DNA of 48,505 nucleotides from Thermoanaerobaculum sp. (GCA_021154885.1 JAJKHS010000019.1:1-48505); one strand, 5' to 3'. Numbered from the stretch's first letter, positions 26,279-36,040 are shown. Notes: generated by a model not told the origin, from the sequence alone. Made by a program: numbers and translations.

Positions 26279-29200
26279 CTAAAAAACGAAGGTCTCCGTC
26301 TCCTCGTCGGCCGGGCGCGTCTCCTCGCTGACGTGCTTGAGCAGCAACGGCTCGTAAAGGGCGTCGACGATGCCAAAGACTTTTTCGCCGATGATCCGAT
26401 ATACCGGCAGGTCCAGGCCGATCTCCCGGCGCAGCGTGTTGCGCAGGCTGTTGGCCGACAGCGAGTCCATACCGAACTCTCCCAGCAAGGAGTCGGCGAA
26501 GGGTCGCGAGCGTGAATCGAGGCTCGCCTCGTCGGCACCCAGCGTCTCCGCGACTTTGAATCGCAAGTAAGCCAGCAGCCGCTCGCTGGCGACCGCCCTC
26601 GGCGTTGCCATGAGTTCAGCAATCCCGGCCGTCGTAGTATCGAGCCGGGGAACCAGCAAGCCCTGGCGGCTCCCCGACTCTTTCGCGGCACGCTCCTCAC
26701 GCGGCCGCGAGGAAGGTTGGAGCACGCGCTCCTGCCGCACGAAGCCGTCGCTCTCCGCTACGATGACCTGCCGTCCGTAGCAATGCGCCGGCTCGGCCGG
26801 AAAGAAGACGGAGCGGAAGCCTTCCTGTTCCAGCACCACGCGCCAGCTTTCCGGCTGTAGCGCCGGGCCCCCGGGGATGCGCAGCTCGGCGTCGCTGAAG
26901 CGCCACCACCCGTCGAGGAGCCCGAAGGTCAGGTGGTTGAACCAGGAGTTTGCGGCCAGCTCGTTGAGCAGGATGAGCCCGTTCGCCTTCAACACCGTCT
27001 TGATGTTGCGCAAGGTTCTGGCGACGTCCCGCGCGGTATTGACGACATTGGTTGCGATCACCAGGTCGTACCGGTCGTGGGCGATCCCCTGCTCTGCCGC
27101 CGGAATCTCGGCGTCGAAGACGTCATGGGTCAGATAGGCCGGCCGGTGAGGCGCTCGCCTGGCGACGGCGATGAAAGCCTGCGAAGCATCGGTGAATGCA
27201 TATTCCTCGACGCTGGCTTCATAGGTGTTGAGAGCGGCGAAGACCGGCTCGCTCGTCGCACCTGTCCCGGCTCCGACTTCAAGGATCCTGATCCGGCACT
27301 CGGGATCCCAGCAGCGGCGCTCCTCCACATAACGCGCGACCGTCGCTGCCAGCGTCTGGTTGTAAAAGCTCGGCACAGCACCCCGGCGCAACACTTCCCC
27401 CGCCACCGGCGGGCGCGAGTCGTCGTACAGGCCGGCAAACAGCACCTCGGCCGCCAGACACCTGCCCACCAGGATCTCCGGCAGGGCGCGCAGCGCCGCT
27501 TCAGCAAACTCGAGATGGGCTCGCCAGTCCGCCTCGCGCAGCCACTCCCCCTTTCGCCTCTCCCAGGAGCGCCATGCCGCCTCGGGGTCCGCCGGCGCCG
27601 CGCCGGCAGCCCGCACCAGCTGGCCTGACCGCTCGGCGTAGCCGCAGGACTCCAGGCGCTCCAGACTGCGCTCCAGCCACGGCGCGAGACGGTCCAGAAT
27701 GCCCACCCTCGCCCGCATCTCGGCCGCGGACTGGCCTTGCCTCATCAAGAGAGGCAGCGACTGCAACTGGGCCCACAGCAGCTCGGTCATGGCCCCGTCG
27801 ATCTCCTCGCCGGCCAGCGACCACCCTGGCAGGCGCTCCCGCTCTTCCGCACTCTCCGCCAGCGGCGCCTGGCGGACGCCTTCGATCCACGAGGGGAGCG
27901 CCGTCTGATAGTGCGTCGCCCACTCGTCGGAGCGCACGCTGAACCCCTCGAGCGCCCGGGAATCGATCGTATTGACATGGAACAGTTGCCGGGCGGGCCC
28001 CGACAGCAGCTGGTCGAGGACCTGCATCGCGCCGTCGAGCTCGATCGAGCCGAACCCCTTGCGTGCCATCAGCGAGCGGTGGAAGTCGGAGGCCGCGACG
28101 CCCACGGTCCCCCAGTAACCCCAGTTGATGGTCCGCACGCGGCACGGCCACTCCGCCGCCAGCCGCTCGGCGAAAGCGTCCTTGAAGACACAGCCGGCAA
28201 TGTAGTTGCTCTGGCCCGGCCACTTCAGGAAAGCCAGCATCGAGGAGAAGAAAAGAACGAAGTCGAGCGGCTCCCCCGCGAACACCTGGGCCAGGCGAAC
28301 GCAGACGTCGATCTTCGGCGCGAGGCCCGCCGCGAGCTCCTCCTCCGTCATGTTCGCGAGGCTCTTGTCCCGCAGCACGACGGCGGCGTGGATCACGCCG
28401 TCGATGCGGCCGAGCTCCCGCTTGACGGTGTCGCGAGCGCTTTCGAGCTGCTCCCGGTCGGTCGCGTCCGCCGCGATGTAAAGCGGGGCCGGACCGAGCC
28501 TCGAAAGCCGGTCCAACCGAGCCTGCAGGGCCTCGTCCAGCGGCCGCCGGCCGATCCAGACGAGCTGCACCCGAAGGCGGCGCAGGAGAGCTTCGCTCCA
28601 GGCCTCGCCGATACCGCCGGCGCCGCCGATGACGATGTACACCCCACCGGGGCGATACACCGGGAGGGTTTCCGCGGCCGGGCGGTACGGCACCAGCTGC
28701 TGCCGGTACCAGCGGCCGTCGCGGTAGGCCCAGGCGTTGCCGTGCGGATCGCCGGCAACGGCCAGCAGGTCCGGCCACGGCCAGCGGCCGGCGAAAGGCA
28801 GGTCCAGGAGCCGCACGCTCCACTGCGCGAGCTCCTTGGCCAGGGTGCCGGCGAGGCCGTGCACGCCGGCGTGCGTGGGGCTCGCGAGATCCCCGGCGCG
28901 GACGCCCTGGGCTCCGGTGGTGATCACCGTCCAGGCCAGGGACCGGTCACCGTACCCCTGAGCCAGCAAGGCTTTGATCAACCGGAAGCCGAAGCGCAGG
29001 CCCGCGTCCTGGGCGGTGAGGATCGATTCGTCGCCCATCGATTCCGGGAGATGGGGCGGAACGATCCACACGACGTGCCCGACGTCGCCCCACGACGCGA
29101 TCTTCTCGCCCATCTGCTCGAGGCTGTCCGCAGGCTCCAGAGACAGCGGCCGGACGGCCGGAAAATGCTCCCGGATCGCGGCCAGCTGGGCTTCCGTGCC

Positions 29201-32200
29201 GCCGACGATCGCCACACCGCCCGCCGCAGCGATCACCCCGGCGTCCTGAAGCCGGATCGGCTCGGCGTCCCAGACCGGCGTCAGGATGACTTCGCCCGGC
29301 CGCAGCCCGGGGCCGGCCGCCGCTTTCTGCGGACGCAGGGTCCATCCCGTGAAGCGTGTGCTGAGCCGGCCGCTCTCCTCGCAAAGGTCGATATCGAAGG
29401 TCAGTGCGGCGCTGCCGCCCTCCTGGCGCCGGCGGATCACAGCCCACATCCTGACCGTGCAGGCGCCGAAAACCATGGCGCTTTCGAGCTCGAACGGCAG
29501 CGGCGGCCGCGCCGTGTCCAGCCCGGCGGCGAGGGCGAAGCCGATGGTCGCCTGGATGGCCGAGTCGGCCATCGCCGGATGCAGGACGAAGTCTTTCCGT
29601 GCCGCCTCCAGGAACGCCGGCAGCGTCAGCTGGGCCACGATCTCGTCCTCTCCCACCCAGAGCGCTTCGATGCCGCGTTGTGCCGGCCCATACTCGTAGC
29701 CCATGGCCGCCCAGGCGCGGTAGCACTCGGCGGCGGAGAACCGCGCCCGCGTGCAACGCGCCCGCAATCCGGCGAGATCCAGACTTGGGGGAGCGGTGGC
29801 GGCTGGAACGATTCTCGCCCGGCCCTGACTGTGGAACACAGCTTCACCCGCCGTATCGTCCGAGCGGCTGGAGATCTCGAAGCTCAGGCCCTCGCTCTCG
29901 GCAGTCAGGCGCAGAGCCACCTGCACGGGGCTTTGGTCCACACACAGCGGCTCGATCCAGACGACGCCCTCAAGGCAGGCCCGGCCGGAAGCGCCCAGCG
30001 CCCGCTCGACCGCCGCCTGCACCATTTCGAGGTAAGCGACGGCGGGCAGCATCCGCCGGCCCTGGATGACATGGCTGGCGAGAAAGGGCTCGTCTCCGGT
30101 CAGCTCGGTGCCGAAGCGATACTCCAGGACTCCGGAGCCACTCTGGCTCAACAGCGGGTGAGCTACCGGCTGCCGGGCTCTGAGCTTCGTCTCCGATACC
30201 CAATGGCGCTCCCTGGCGAACGGATAGGTGGGCAGACGGACGCGGCGCGGCCTGGAAGCTGGATAGAGCAAGGCCCAATCCATCTCGACGCCCCGGACCC
30301 ACAACGACGCGAGCCTGGGCAGATCCCTGCGGGCGAGAGCCGCGCCGGCTTTCCGCTCATCGCCCGCCTGGAGCGCCGTCGAGTAACCGCGATGACAGCT
30401 CTCGCAGCTCTGCTCTCCCGCAATGTAGCTGCGTAGCGCCGAGGCCAGCTCCGCCCAGTCTCTGGCCACGATCGCCACACGCTCTGCCATCGCTTCCCGG
30501 CCAGCTTGCAGCGTGTAGGCGACGTCCCGAAGACCTGGCCCTGCAGTGGACGCCGGACCCGCCTTGCCGGCCGGCGCAGTCTCGCCGTGATCCCTTGCGA
30601 TGCGCTCGGCGAGCGACTGAAGGGTGGGCGATTCGATCAGGGAACGAGAGTGAAGCCGCACGCCGAGAGCCTCCTCGGCGGCCGCCAGAAAGAGCCGGGT
30701 CTCGACGGCGCCCCAGCCCAGCTCCGCCCATTCGAGATCGGGCGGAACCTCGTCGCCAACTCCGCCGCGGCGGCGCAGCACGTCCCTCAACGCATCCAGA
30801 ATGCGCGCCGGCGAGGCCCCCGATGGAGCGCCGGCGACAGGCTCGCGTTCGAGCCCCGTGATGAATTCGAGCAGCTTCTCCGCCCGCCGGATCAGCTCCT
30901 CCGGAGTCCGCGCCGACAGCGGGATCAGGAAGTCACCCTTCTCTGCCGCAACCCCGGAGCCGGAGCCCGGGTGCTGCTCGAGGACGGCGTGCGCGTTCGC
31001 GCCGCCGAAGCCGAACGAGCTGACACCGGCGCGCCGCGGCAGCTCCCGCCCCTGCGCGTCCCGGCAGCTGAGCCAGACCTGGCTTCGCTCCGCGATATGG
31101 AAGGGAGTGGCGGCGAGGTCGATGTCGGGGTTGAGATGCTGAAAGTTACGCGTCCTGGGGATCTGCCCATGCTCCATCGACAGCAGGACCTTGATTACCC
31201 CGGCGAGCCCCGCCGCGGCTTCCAGGTGCCCGAGGTTGCTCTTGACAGAACCCAGCGCGCAGACCGGCGCCGGGGCCGGCCAGCTCTTCCCCTGCGCGGC
31301 ATACAGACGCTGAAAGGCCGCGGTGAGGCCGCTGATCTCGATGGGATCGCCCAGCCTCGTTCCCGTGCCGTGCGCCTCGATGTAGCCCACGGCATCGGCC
31401 GGCGCACCCGCCTCGCGCCACGCCGCCTCGACGACGTCCGCCTGAGCCTCCGGCTTGGGCGCCGTCAGCGTGCTCGCCTGCCCGCCGTGGTTGACCGCCG
31501 TGCCCTTGACGAGACCGTAGACCGAGTCCCCCGCGGCCAGGGCGGCGGCGAGGGGTTTGAGGATCAGCATGGCCCCGCCCTCTCCCCGCACGTAGCCGTC
31601 GGCCGTGGCGTCGAACGTTCGGCACTGCCCCGAAGGCGACAGCATTCCCGCCTGATAGTAGGAAAGGCTGATCGTCGGGCTGCAAAGGAGGTTGACCGCG
31701 CCCACCAGGGCCTGCTCGCACTCGCCGCGCCGCAGTGCGTTCATCGCCTCGTGCAGGGCGAAAAGCGAGCTCGAGCACGCGGTGTCCACCGTCAGGCTCG
31801 GGCCCTTGAAATCGAAGAAGTAGGAGAGGCGGTTGGCCAGCATGGCGTAGGCGGTGCCCGATCCCACATAGCCGTCTGCCGCATCCATGGCCGCCACCAC
31901 GACGTCGCGATAATCGCTCTGGCAGGCGCCGACGAAAACGCCCACTCTGCGCCCTGCCAGCTCCGACGGACGGTGCCCCGCGTCCTCCATCGCCTCCCAG
32001 CTCAGCTCGAGCAGCAGACGCTGCTGGGGATCCATCAGCTCCGCTTCCTTGGGAGAGGTGCGAAAGAACCGCGCGTCGAACTCGTCGATCCGCTCCAGGA
32101 ACCCGCCGCGGTCGATCCCCCGGTGCTTTTCAGCGACGTCGACGAAGGCCGGCCATTGCCACCGTCCGGAAGGCATCGAGACGACGGCGTCGCCGCCTCT

Positions 32201-33934
32201 CTCCAGGAGCTTCCAGAAAGCCTCGGGCGAGGTCGCACCGCCGGGAAACCGGCACGCCATGCCGACGATCGCGATGGAGCTCTCGTGGCTCTCGTGGCGA
32301 CCGCCGCCCGCCTCGCCCTCTCCGCTCCCGGGATGCGAGGGCCGCCCCTCCGTCTCCCCGGCGCGCAGGGCGCGAAGCTGCTCCGGAGAGACCGCGGCAG
32401 CCAGGGCTTTCGCCATCTTCTCCTGGGTTTCATGCTCGAACAGGAAGGCGGGCGAGAGCTGAACGTCGAACCGTTGCCGTACCAGCGCCTTGAGCTCCAC
32501 CAGCTCGATGGAATCGAGCCCCATCTCCATCAGCGGACGCCGCGCCGAGTAAGCGGCGGAGCGCTCCTCGCCGAGGAGGGTCAGGATGTCCTGCTCCAGC
32601 CACTGGCCGATGAGCCTGCTCTTCTGCGCGTCTCCACCGCCCTCTACCGCCTCGCCGCTCGCGGGAGCCGCACACAGCATCACCGCCTGGCTGCACTCGA
32701 AGCCTGCCGTCTGGGTCGGCAATGCAAACGCCTCGGCCAGGGAAAAGCCGGTCTGCTCGAGAGCCCTCGACCAGAGCGGCACGCTGAGCAGGCAGCTGTC
32801 GCGCAGCCGCCGGCTGGGATCCTCGAACAGCCAGTAGCCGTGCAGCAGGGCGCCGCTGAAAAACAGGCAGTCCTTGACGGCGGTGAACTCGTTCAGAACC
32901 AGCAGACCGCCCGGCTTGAGCAGCTTCCTCGCCTGCTCCAGCGCGCGCTCGATATCCCGGGTGTCGTGCAGCACGTTGGCCGCCACGACGACGTCGAAGC
33001 CCTCGGCATCGAACCCCTGCCGGGCGAGATCCTCCTCGATGTTCAGCGTGCGATAGCCGAGCCAGGGGTAGGGCTCCCCGAAACGGCGCCTGGCGGCGCG
33101 GAGAAAAGACATCGAAACGTCGGTGAAAGTGTACTCGACCGTATCCGAAAACCGCTCGATCGCCGCCAGAACGGCGGCGGTGGTGCCGCCGGTGCCTGCC
33201 CCGATCTCCACAATACGGATCTTCGCTGTCCGGCCGGAGCGCACGATCGCGCTCTCGACCGCGGCCGCGACGATGTGATTGAAATAGTCCGCCACGGCAT
33301 CGCCACCGAACGCCGCGCCGAAGACATCCATGTTCCCGCCCGAGAACAGGACGTCGGTCACGTCGATCCGGCCGGTGACGATCTCTTCGAAGCGGTCGAG
33401 ACAGCAGGCCATGAAATCCAGCAAGCCGGCCGCAGCCGGATAATCGTTTCGAAAGCCCGCCTTGAAAACGGCGACCTGCTCCGCCACCGCATCCAAAGCA
33501 TAGCCGGCAACCAGCGCCGTCGTCGCGAGGCCGTCCGGCCCCACGGTCACCAGCCCCACCTCTTCGAGCCGGCGGATCAATGCAGCGAAATGGCGGTGAT
33601 ACCGCGGGGAAATGCCGAGCCGCTGCTCGAGGCCGTCCGGCGCGTACACCTCTCCCGGCTCCCGTAGCGCACCCATTTTCTGCAGGGTCGCGAGCACCCA
33701 GCGGAAGGCAAAGTCGCCGAGTTCGCGCTCCGCGCGGCGCGGATCGTCCGTCTCCGCAAACGGGAAGAGCGCAACCTTCGCGGCGACGTCCGAAACGACC
33801 TGGCGCGCAGTTGCAGGCACACCTTCACCGTCAGCGAGTCTCAGGGCACTCAATGCAAGCTCCCTTTCTCCCCTCACTGCACCGGAGCAAAGCTGGGCGG
33901 AGGACGCAGGCGGATTGGCGGGGGTAACAGACAA
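26279..33934 (-). CDS. AT-less polyketide synthase: MT-ACP-KS-(dead ACP)-DH-KR-MT-ACP
   Basis: This PKS of about 2,551 residues starts at TTG 33934. A SAM methyltransferase (about 60-425, VEIGAGTGGT near 241) leads to ACP1 (Ser475). The KS (about 555-985) is complete: Cys720 in DTACSSSL, His855, His903. Within the KS-flanking region an ACP-like fold (1043-1116) reads LGWGA where LGxDS is expected, so it lacks the phosphopantetheine Ser. The DH has HVIQGRRMLP (His1288) and HPAMADSAIQ (Asp1457, Gln1461). The KR has GGAGGIG and Lys1874, Ser1897, Tyr1911, with Cys1915 where Asn is usual; the LRD segment suggests B-type. A second MT (motif near 2218) and ACP2 (Ser2491) finish the protein. No AT is present, so malonyl units must arrive in trans. 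An upstream GTG (33970) lies inside the promoter; TTG 33934 has AGAGG 6 bases upstream. The acidic C-terminus may contact the next subunit's docking domain. Confidence 0.93.
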   Translation of the reverse strand: MSVTPANPPASSAQLCSGAVRGERELALSALRLADGEGVPATARQVVSDVAAKVALFPFAETDDPRRAERELGDFAFRWVLATLQKMGALREPGEVYAPDGLEQRLGISPRYHRHFAALIRRLEEVGLVTVGPDGLATTALVAGYALDAVAEQVAVFKAGFRNDYPAAAGLLDFMACCLDRFEEIVTGRIDVTDVLFSGGNMDVFGAAFGGDAVADYFNHIVAAAVESAIVRSGRTAKIRIVEIGAGTGGTTAAVLAAIERFSDTVEYTFTDVSMSFLRAARRRFGEPYPWLGYRTLNIEEDLARQGFDAEGFDVVVAANVLHDTRDIERALEQARKLLKPGGLLVLNEFTAVKDCLFFSGALLHGYWLFEDPSRRLRDSCLLSVPLWSRALEQTGFSLAEAFALPTQTAGFECSQAVMLCAAPASGEAVEGGGDAQKSRLIGQWLEQDILTLLGEERSAAYSARRPLMEMGLDSIELVELKALVRQRFDVQLSPAFLFEHETQEKMAKALAAAVSPEQLRALRAGETEGRPSHPGSGEGEAGGGRHESHESSIAIVGMACRFPGGATSPEAFWKLLERGGDAVVSMPSGRWQWPAFVDVAEKHRGIDRGGFLERIDEFDARFFRTSPKEAELMDPQQRLLLELSWEAMEDAGHRPSELAGRRVGVFVGACQSDYRDVVVAAMDAADGYVGSGTAYAMLANRLSYFFDFKGPSLTVDTACSSSLFALHEAMNALRRGECEQALVGAVNLLCSPTISLSYYQAGMLSPSGQCRTFDATADGYVRGEGGAMLILKPLAAALAAGDSVYGLVKGTAVNHGGQASTLTAPKPEAQADVVEAAWREAGAPADAVGYIEAHGTGTRLGDPIEISGLTAAFQRLYAAQGKSWPAPAPVCALGSVKSNLGHLEAAAGLAGVIKVLLSMEHGQIPRTRNFQHLNPDIDLAATPFHIAERSQVWLSCRDAQGRELPRRAGVSSFGFGGANAHAVLEQHPGSGSGVAAEKGDFLIPLSARTPEELIRRAEKLLEFITGLEREPVAGAPSGASPARILDALRDVLRRRGGVGDEVPPDLEWAELGWGAVETRLFLAAAEEALGVRLHSRSLIESPTLQSLAERIARDHGETAPAGKAGPASTAGPGLRDVAYTLQAGREAMAERVAIVARDWAELASALRSYIAGEQSCESCHRGYSTALQAGDERKAGAALARRDLPRLASLWVRGVEMDWALLYPASRPRRVRLPTYPFARERHWVSETKLRARQPVAHPLLSQSGSGVLEYRFGTELTGDEPFLASHVIQGRRMLPAVAYLEMVQAAVERALGASGRACLEGVVWIEPLCVDQSPVQVALRLTAESEGLSFEISSRSDDTAGEAVFHSQGRARIVPAATAPPSLDLAGLRARCTRARFSAAECYRAWAAMGYEYGPAQRGIEALWVGEDEIVAQLTLPAFLEAARKDFVLHPAMADSAIQATIGFALAAGLDTARPPLPFELESAMVFGACTVRMWAVIRRRQEGGSAALTFDIDLCEESGRLSTRFTGWTLRPQKAAAGPGLRPGEVILTPVWDAEPIRLQDAGVIAAAGGVAIVGGTEAQLAAIREHFPAVRPLSLEPADSLEQMGEKIASWGDVGHVVWIVPPHLPESMGDESILTAQDAGLRFGFRLIKALLAQGYGDRSLAWTVITTGAQGVRAGDLASPTHAGVHGLAGTLAKELAQWSVRLLDLPFAGRWPWPDLLAVAGDPHGNAWAYRDGRWYRQQLVPYRPAAETLPVYRPGGVYIVIGGAGGIGEAWSEALLRRLRVQLVWIGRRPLDEALQARLDRLSRLGPAPLYIAADATDREQLESARDTVKRELGRIDGVIHAAVVLRDKSLANMTEEELAAGLAPKIDVCVRLAQVFAGEPLDFVLFFSSMLAFLKWPGQSNYIAGCVFKDAFAERLAAEWPCRVRTINWGYWGTVGVAASDFHRSLMARKGFGSIELDGAMQVLDQLLSGPARQLFHVNTIDSRALEGFSVRSDEWATHYQTALPSWIEGVRQAPLAESAEERERLPGWSLAGEEIDGAMTELLWAQLQSLPLLMRQGQSAAEMRARVGILDRLAPWLERSLERLESCGYAERSGQLVRAAGAAPADPEAAWRSWERRKGEWLREADWRAHLEFAEAALRALPEILVGRCLAAEVLFAGLYDDSRPPVAGEVLRRGAVPSFYNQTLAATVARYVEERRCWDPECRIRILEVGAGTGATSEPVFAALNTYEASVEEYAFTDASQAFIAVARRAPHRPAYLTHDVFDAEIPAAEQGIAHDRYDLVIATNVVNTARDVARTLRNIKTVLKANGLILLNELAANSWFNHLTFGLLDGWWRFSDAELRIPGGPALQPESWRVVLEQEGFRSVFFPAEPAHCYGRQVIVAESDGFVRQERVLQPSSRPREERAAKESGSRQGLLVPRLDTTTAGIAELMATPRAVASERLLAYLRFKVAETLGADEASLDSRSRPFADSLLGEFGMDSLSANSLRNTLRREIGLDLPVYRIIGEKVFGIVDALYEPLLLKHVSEETRPADEETETFVF

Positions 33935-33960
33935 AATCAGCCTCTTTTCGAGGAGATACA

Positions 33961-33989
33961 AGTTTATCACCGGCGACTCAAAAAGTCAA
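33961..33989 (-). promoter_or_regulatory. Probable sigma-70-type promoter of the PKS operon
   Basis: On the minus strand, TTGACT (33989-33984, 5 of 6 matches to the -35 consensus) and TAAACT (33966-33961, 4 of 6) are separated by exactly 17 bases in locally AT-rich DNA. Transcription would begin near 33954, about 20 bases before TTG 33934. The rest of the gap to the permease (33990-34133) shows an 8-base GGTTAACC palindrome and a 13-base repeat (gcaggcggattgg at 33906 and 34018), but no convincing terminator. Confidence 0.5.
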
Positions 33990-34133
33990 TTCGGAAAACG
34001 GTCTCTCCTCCTAGGTGCAGGCGGATTGGAAAAAGAGGACAGCCCGAGAAATTAAGGTTAACCGCCCTTGCCCATCCAAAGAAATATCTAGCAGGACTGA
34101 ATCCAGCGAGCGTTCTGGGAGTTTCGGTCCGCG

Positions 34134-35348
34134 CTACTTGAGCGCCGCGATCGGGTTGAGCTTCGCAGCCCGCCGGGCCGGCAGGATGCCGCCCACGAGC
34201 CCGGTCGCCATGGCCGCCAGGACGGCGACGACAAGCAGCAGGACCGGTGCGCTCACGTGCTTGACGCCGAACTTCGCCGCCAGGACGGGAGCCACCAGAG
34301 CGATGCCCACCTGAGAGAGCAGGAGGCCGAGCAGGGAGGCGACGACCGAGACGATCAGCACCTCGAGCACGATCTGAGTTTGCAGGTCCCGGGAACGGGC
34401 TCCCATGGCTTTGCGCAATCCGATCTCCGGCGTGCGCGCCTTGATGCTGATCTGCATGATGCTGAGAATGACCAGTGCCGAGATCAGGAACGCCGTGCCG
34501 GCGATCAGGGGCACAAAGATGTTAAAGGTTCTAAACGACTTGTCGAGCAGGTTCTGCATCAGCGCCGAGGTGATGACGCTAAAGTCGTCTTTCTGTCCTT
34601 CGCCGATCTGGTGCTGCTCTCGCATCACCCGGATGATCTCATTGCGCGCCTCTTCGACATGGCTGCGGTCGCCGGCAATGAACGTCGCACCGGAGATCGC
34701 GGTGATCCGAAAGGTGTTGATGAGGGTCGTGTAGGGGACCTCGATCGCATTGTCCTGATCGTTGCCGTGAGGATCGACGCCGACCGGCTCGAGAATGCCC
34801 TTCACCTGGAAGGGCACGTTGTTGATGAAGATCTTCTCTCCGAGCGGCGACTCGCCGGGAAACAGAGTCTTCGCGGTCGTCGGGCCGATGAGCGCGACGT
34901 TGGCCCGGCTCTTGATCTCGTCGGCGGTGAAGAACTCTCCGTCCTGCGCCGACCGGCGCCGCACGCTCTCCGCCCGCTCCGAGCACCCGGAGACGGTCAC
35001 TCGCACATTGTTGCCCCCGCGCTTGACCTCCTGCAAGCCGATCTGGACGATCGGATCCCATTCCTTGATGCCCAGGGTGTTGGCGACCGTCTCCACGTCC
35101 GCCAGGCGGAGGTTGTCGCGCCCCAGGCCGCCGCCCATGAAACCGCTGCCCGCCACCAGCACGACGCTGTCCGCGGGATAGGAGCGCTCGATGAAGGAGG
35201 AGAATGCGCCGCGGACGCTGCCGGCGGCCGTCTGGAGCACCACCGTCGCCAGGACGCCGACGGTGATTCCCAGCCCCATGAAGATCGTTTTGGACTTGTA
35301 GCGCCAGAAGCGCAACAGCACCGTTCGGAGCAGGAGCGAGGGGTTCAA
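34134..35348 (-). CDS. MacB/FtsX-type ABC transporter permease
   Basis: This 404-residue protein has the MacB layout: one N-terminal transmembrane helix (about 20-42), a large periplasmic domain (about 45-265), then three C-terminal helices (about 275-300, 325-355, 365-390) with the FtsX-family ending AKLNPIAALK. Such permeases pair with an ABC ATPase and a membrane fusion protein to move substrates, often peptides or natural products, from the periplasm outward. The start is TTG 35348, preceded by an excellent ribosome-binding site (GGAGGTGA) and overlapping the ATPase stop (TTGA). It is the last gene of the export set before the PKS promoter. Likely role: export of, or self-protection against, the cluster product. 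The outer-membrane channel partner is not in the window. Confidence 0.9.
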   Translation of the reverse strand: MNPSLLLRTVLLRFWRYKSKTIFMGLGITVGVLATVVLQTAAGSVRGAFSSFIERSYPADSVVLVAGSGFMGGGLGRDNLRLADVETVANTLGIKEWDPIVQIGLQEVKRGGNNVRVTVSGCSERAESVRRRSAQDGEFFTADEIKSRANVALIGPTTAKTLFPGESPLGEKIFINNVPFQVKGILEPVGVDPHGNDQDNAIEVPYTTLINTFRITAISGATFIAGDRSHVEEARNEIIRVMREQHQIGEGQKDDFSVITSALMQNLLDKSFRTFNIFVPLIAGTAFLISALVILSIMQISIKARTPEIGLRKAMGARSRDLQTQIVLEVLIVSVVASLLGLLLSQVGIALVAPVLAAKFGVKHVSAPVLLLVVAVLAAMATGLVGGILPARRAAKLNPIAALK

Positions 35349-36040
35349 CGGCTCACCTCCGCGGCCCGGGCGGTCGCCTCATCCGACTCCACGGCTCCGT
35401 CCCGGATCTTGATGATGCGGTCCGTCATGCTGGCGACCTCCAGGTCGTGAGTGATCAGCACGATGGTCGTGCCGCGCGCGTTCTGCGCCCGGAACAGATC
35501 GATGATCTCGGCCGTGGACGCAGAGTCCAGGTTGCCCGTCGGCTCGTCCGCCAGAATCACGGCGGGCTCGTTGACGATGGCGCGGGCGATCGCGACGCGC
35601 TGCTGCTGCCCGCCCGACAGCTCCTCGGCGAAATGGTTCATGCGGTCGGAGAGCCCCACGGCGATCAGTGCCGCCTCGCTCCTCTGCTGGTAGTCGCTCC
35701 GCTCCGCGTAAAGCAGCGGGAGCTGCACGTTCTCCATCGCCGTGGTGCGCGGCAGCAGGTGATAGGACTGGAAAACGAAGCCGATGAACCGGTTCCTGAG
35801 GCGGGCCAGCTCATCCTCCTTCAGGCCCTGCACCTCTCGGCCGTTGAGCAGATACTGGCCGCTGTCCGGACGGTCCAGCAGCCCCATGACGTTCATCAGG
35901 GTGCTCTTGCCGGAGCCCGAGGGCCCGAGGATCGCCACCATCTCTCCGGCCTCGATCGTCAACGAGACCTGGTTGATCGCCTTGACCGGCGGCTCCTTGG
36001 CCTTCCTGTAGGTCTTGGCGAGATCTTTCAGCTCAATCAT
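35345..36040 (-). CDS. ABC transporter ATPase (MacB/LolD type)
   Basis: This 231-residue cytoplasmic ATPase contains Walker A GPSGSGKS at 39-46, the Q-loop VFQSYHLL near 89-96, signature LSGGQQQR at 141-148, Walker B VILADEP at 161-167 and the H-loop His at 198. The size and motifs match the ATPases that drive MacB/FtsX permeases. ATG 36040 overlaps the fusion-protein stop (ATGA); a longer frame up to 36169 would run inside the previous gene and is not needed. It probably powers one or both of the permeases at 34134-35348 and 37267-38490. Confidence 0.95.
   Translation of the reverse strand: MIELKDLAKTYRKAKEPPVKAINQVSLTIEAGEMVAILGPSGSGKSTLMNVMGLLDRPDSGQYLLNGREVQGLKEDELARLRNRFIGFVFQSYHLLPRTTAMENVQLPLLYAERSDYQQRSEAALIAVGLSDRMNHFAEELSGGQQQRVAIARAIVNEPAVILADEPTGNLDSASTAEIIDLFRAQNARGTTIVLITHDLEVASMTDRIIKIRDGAVESDEATARAAEVSR

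Noticed and set aside
27737-33667. Plus-strand frames of 899 and 1,053 codons opposite the PKS
   Set aside because: Antisense shadows of high-GC coding; no recognisable protein motifs, while the minus strand has complete KS, DH, KR, MT and ACP motifs.
33906-34031. 13-base direct repeat gcaggcggattgg flanking the PKS promoter
   Set aside because: Only two copies with unrelated flanks; could be chance, and no target-site or operator symmetry is visible.
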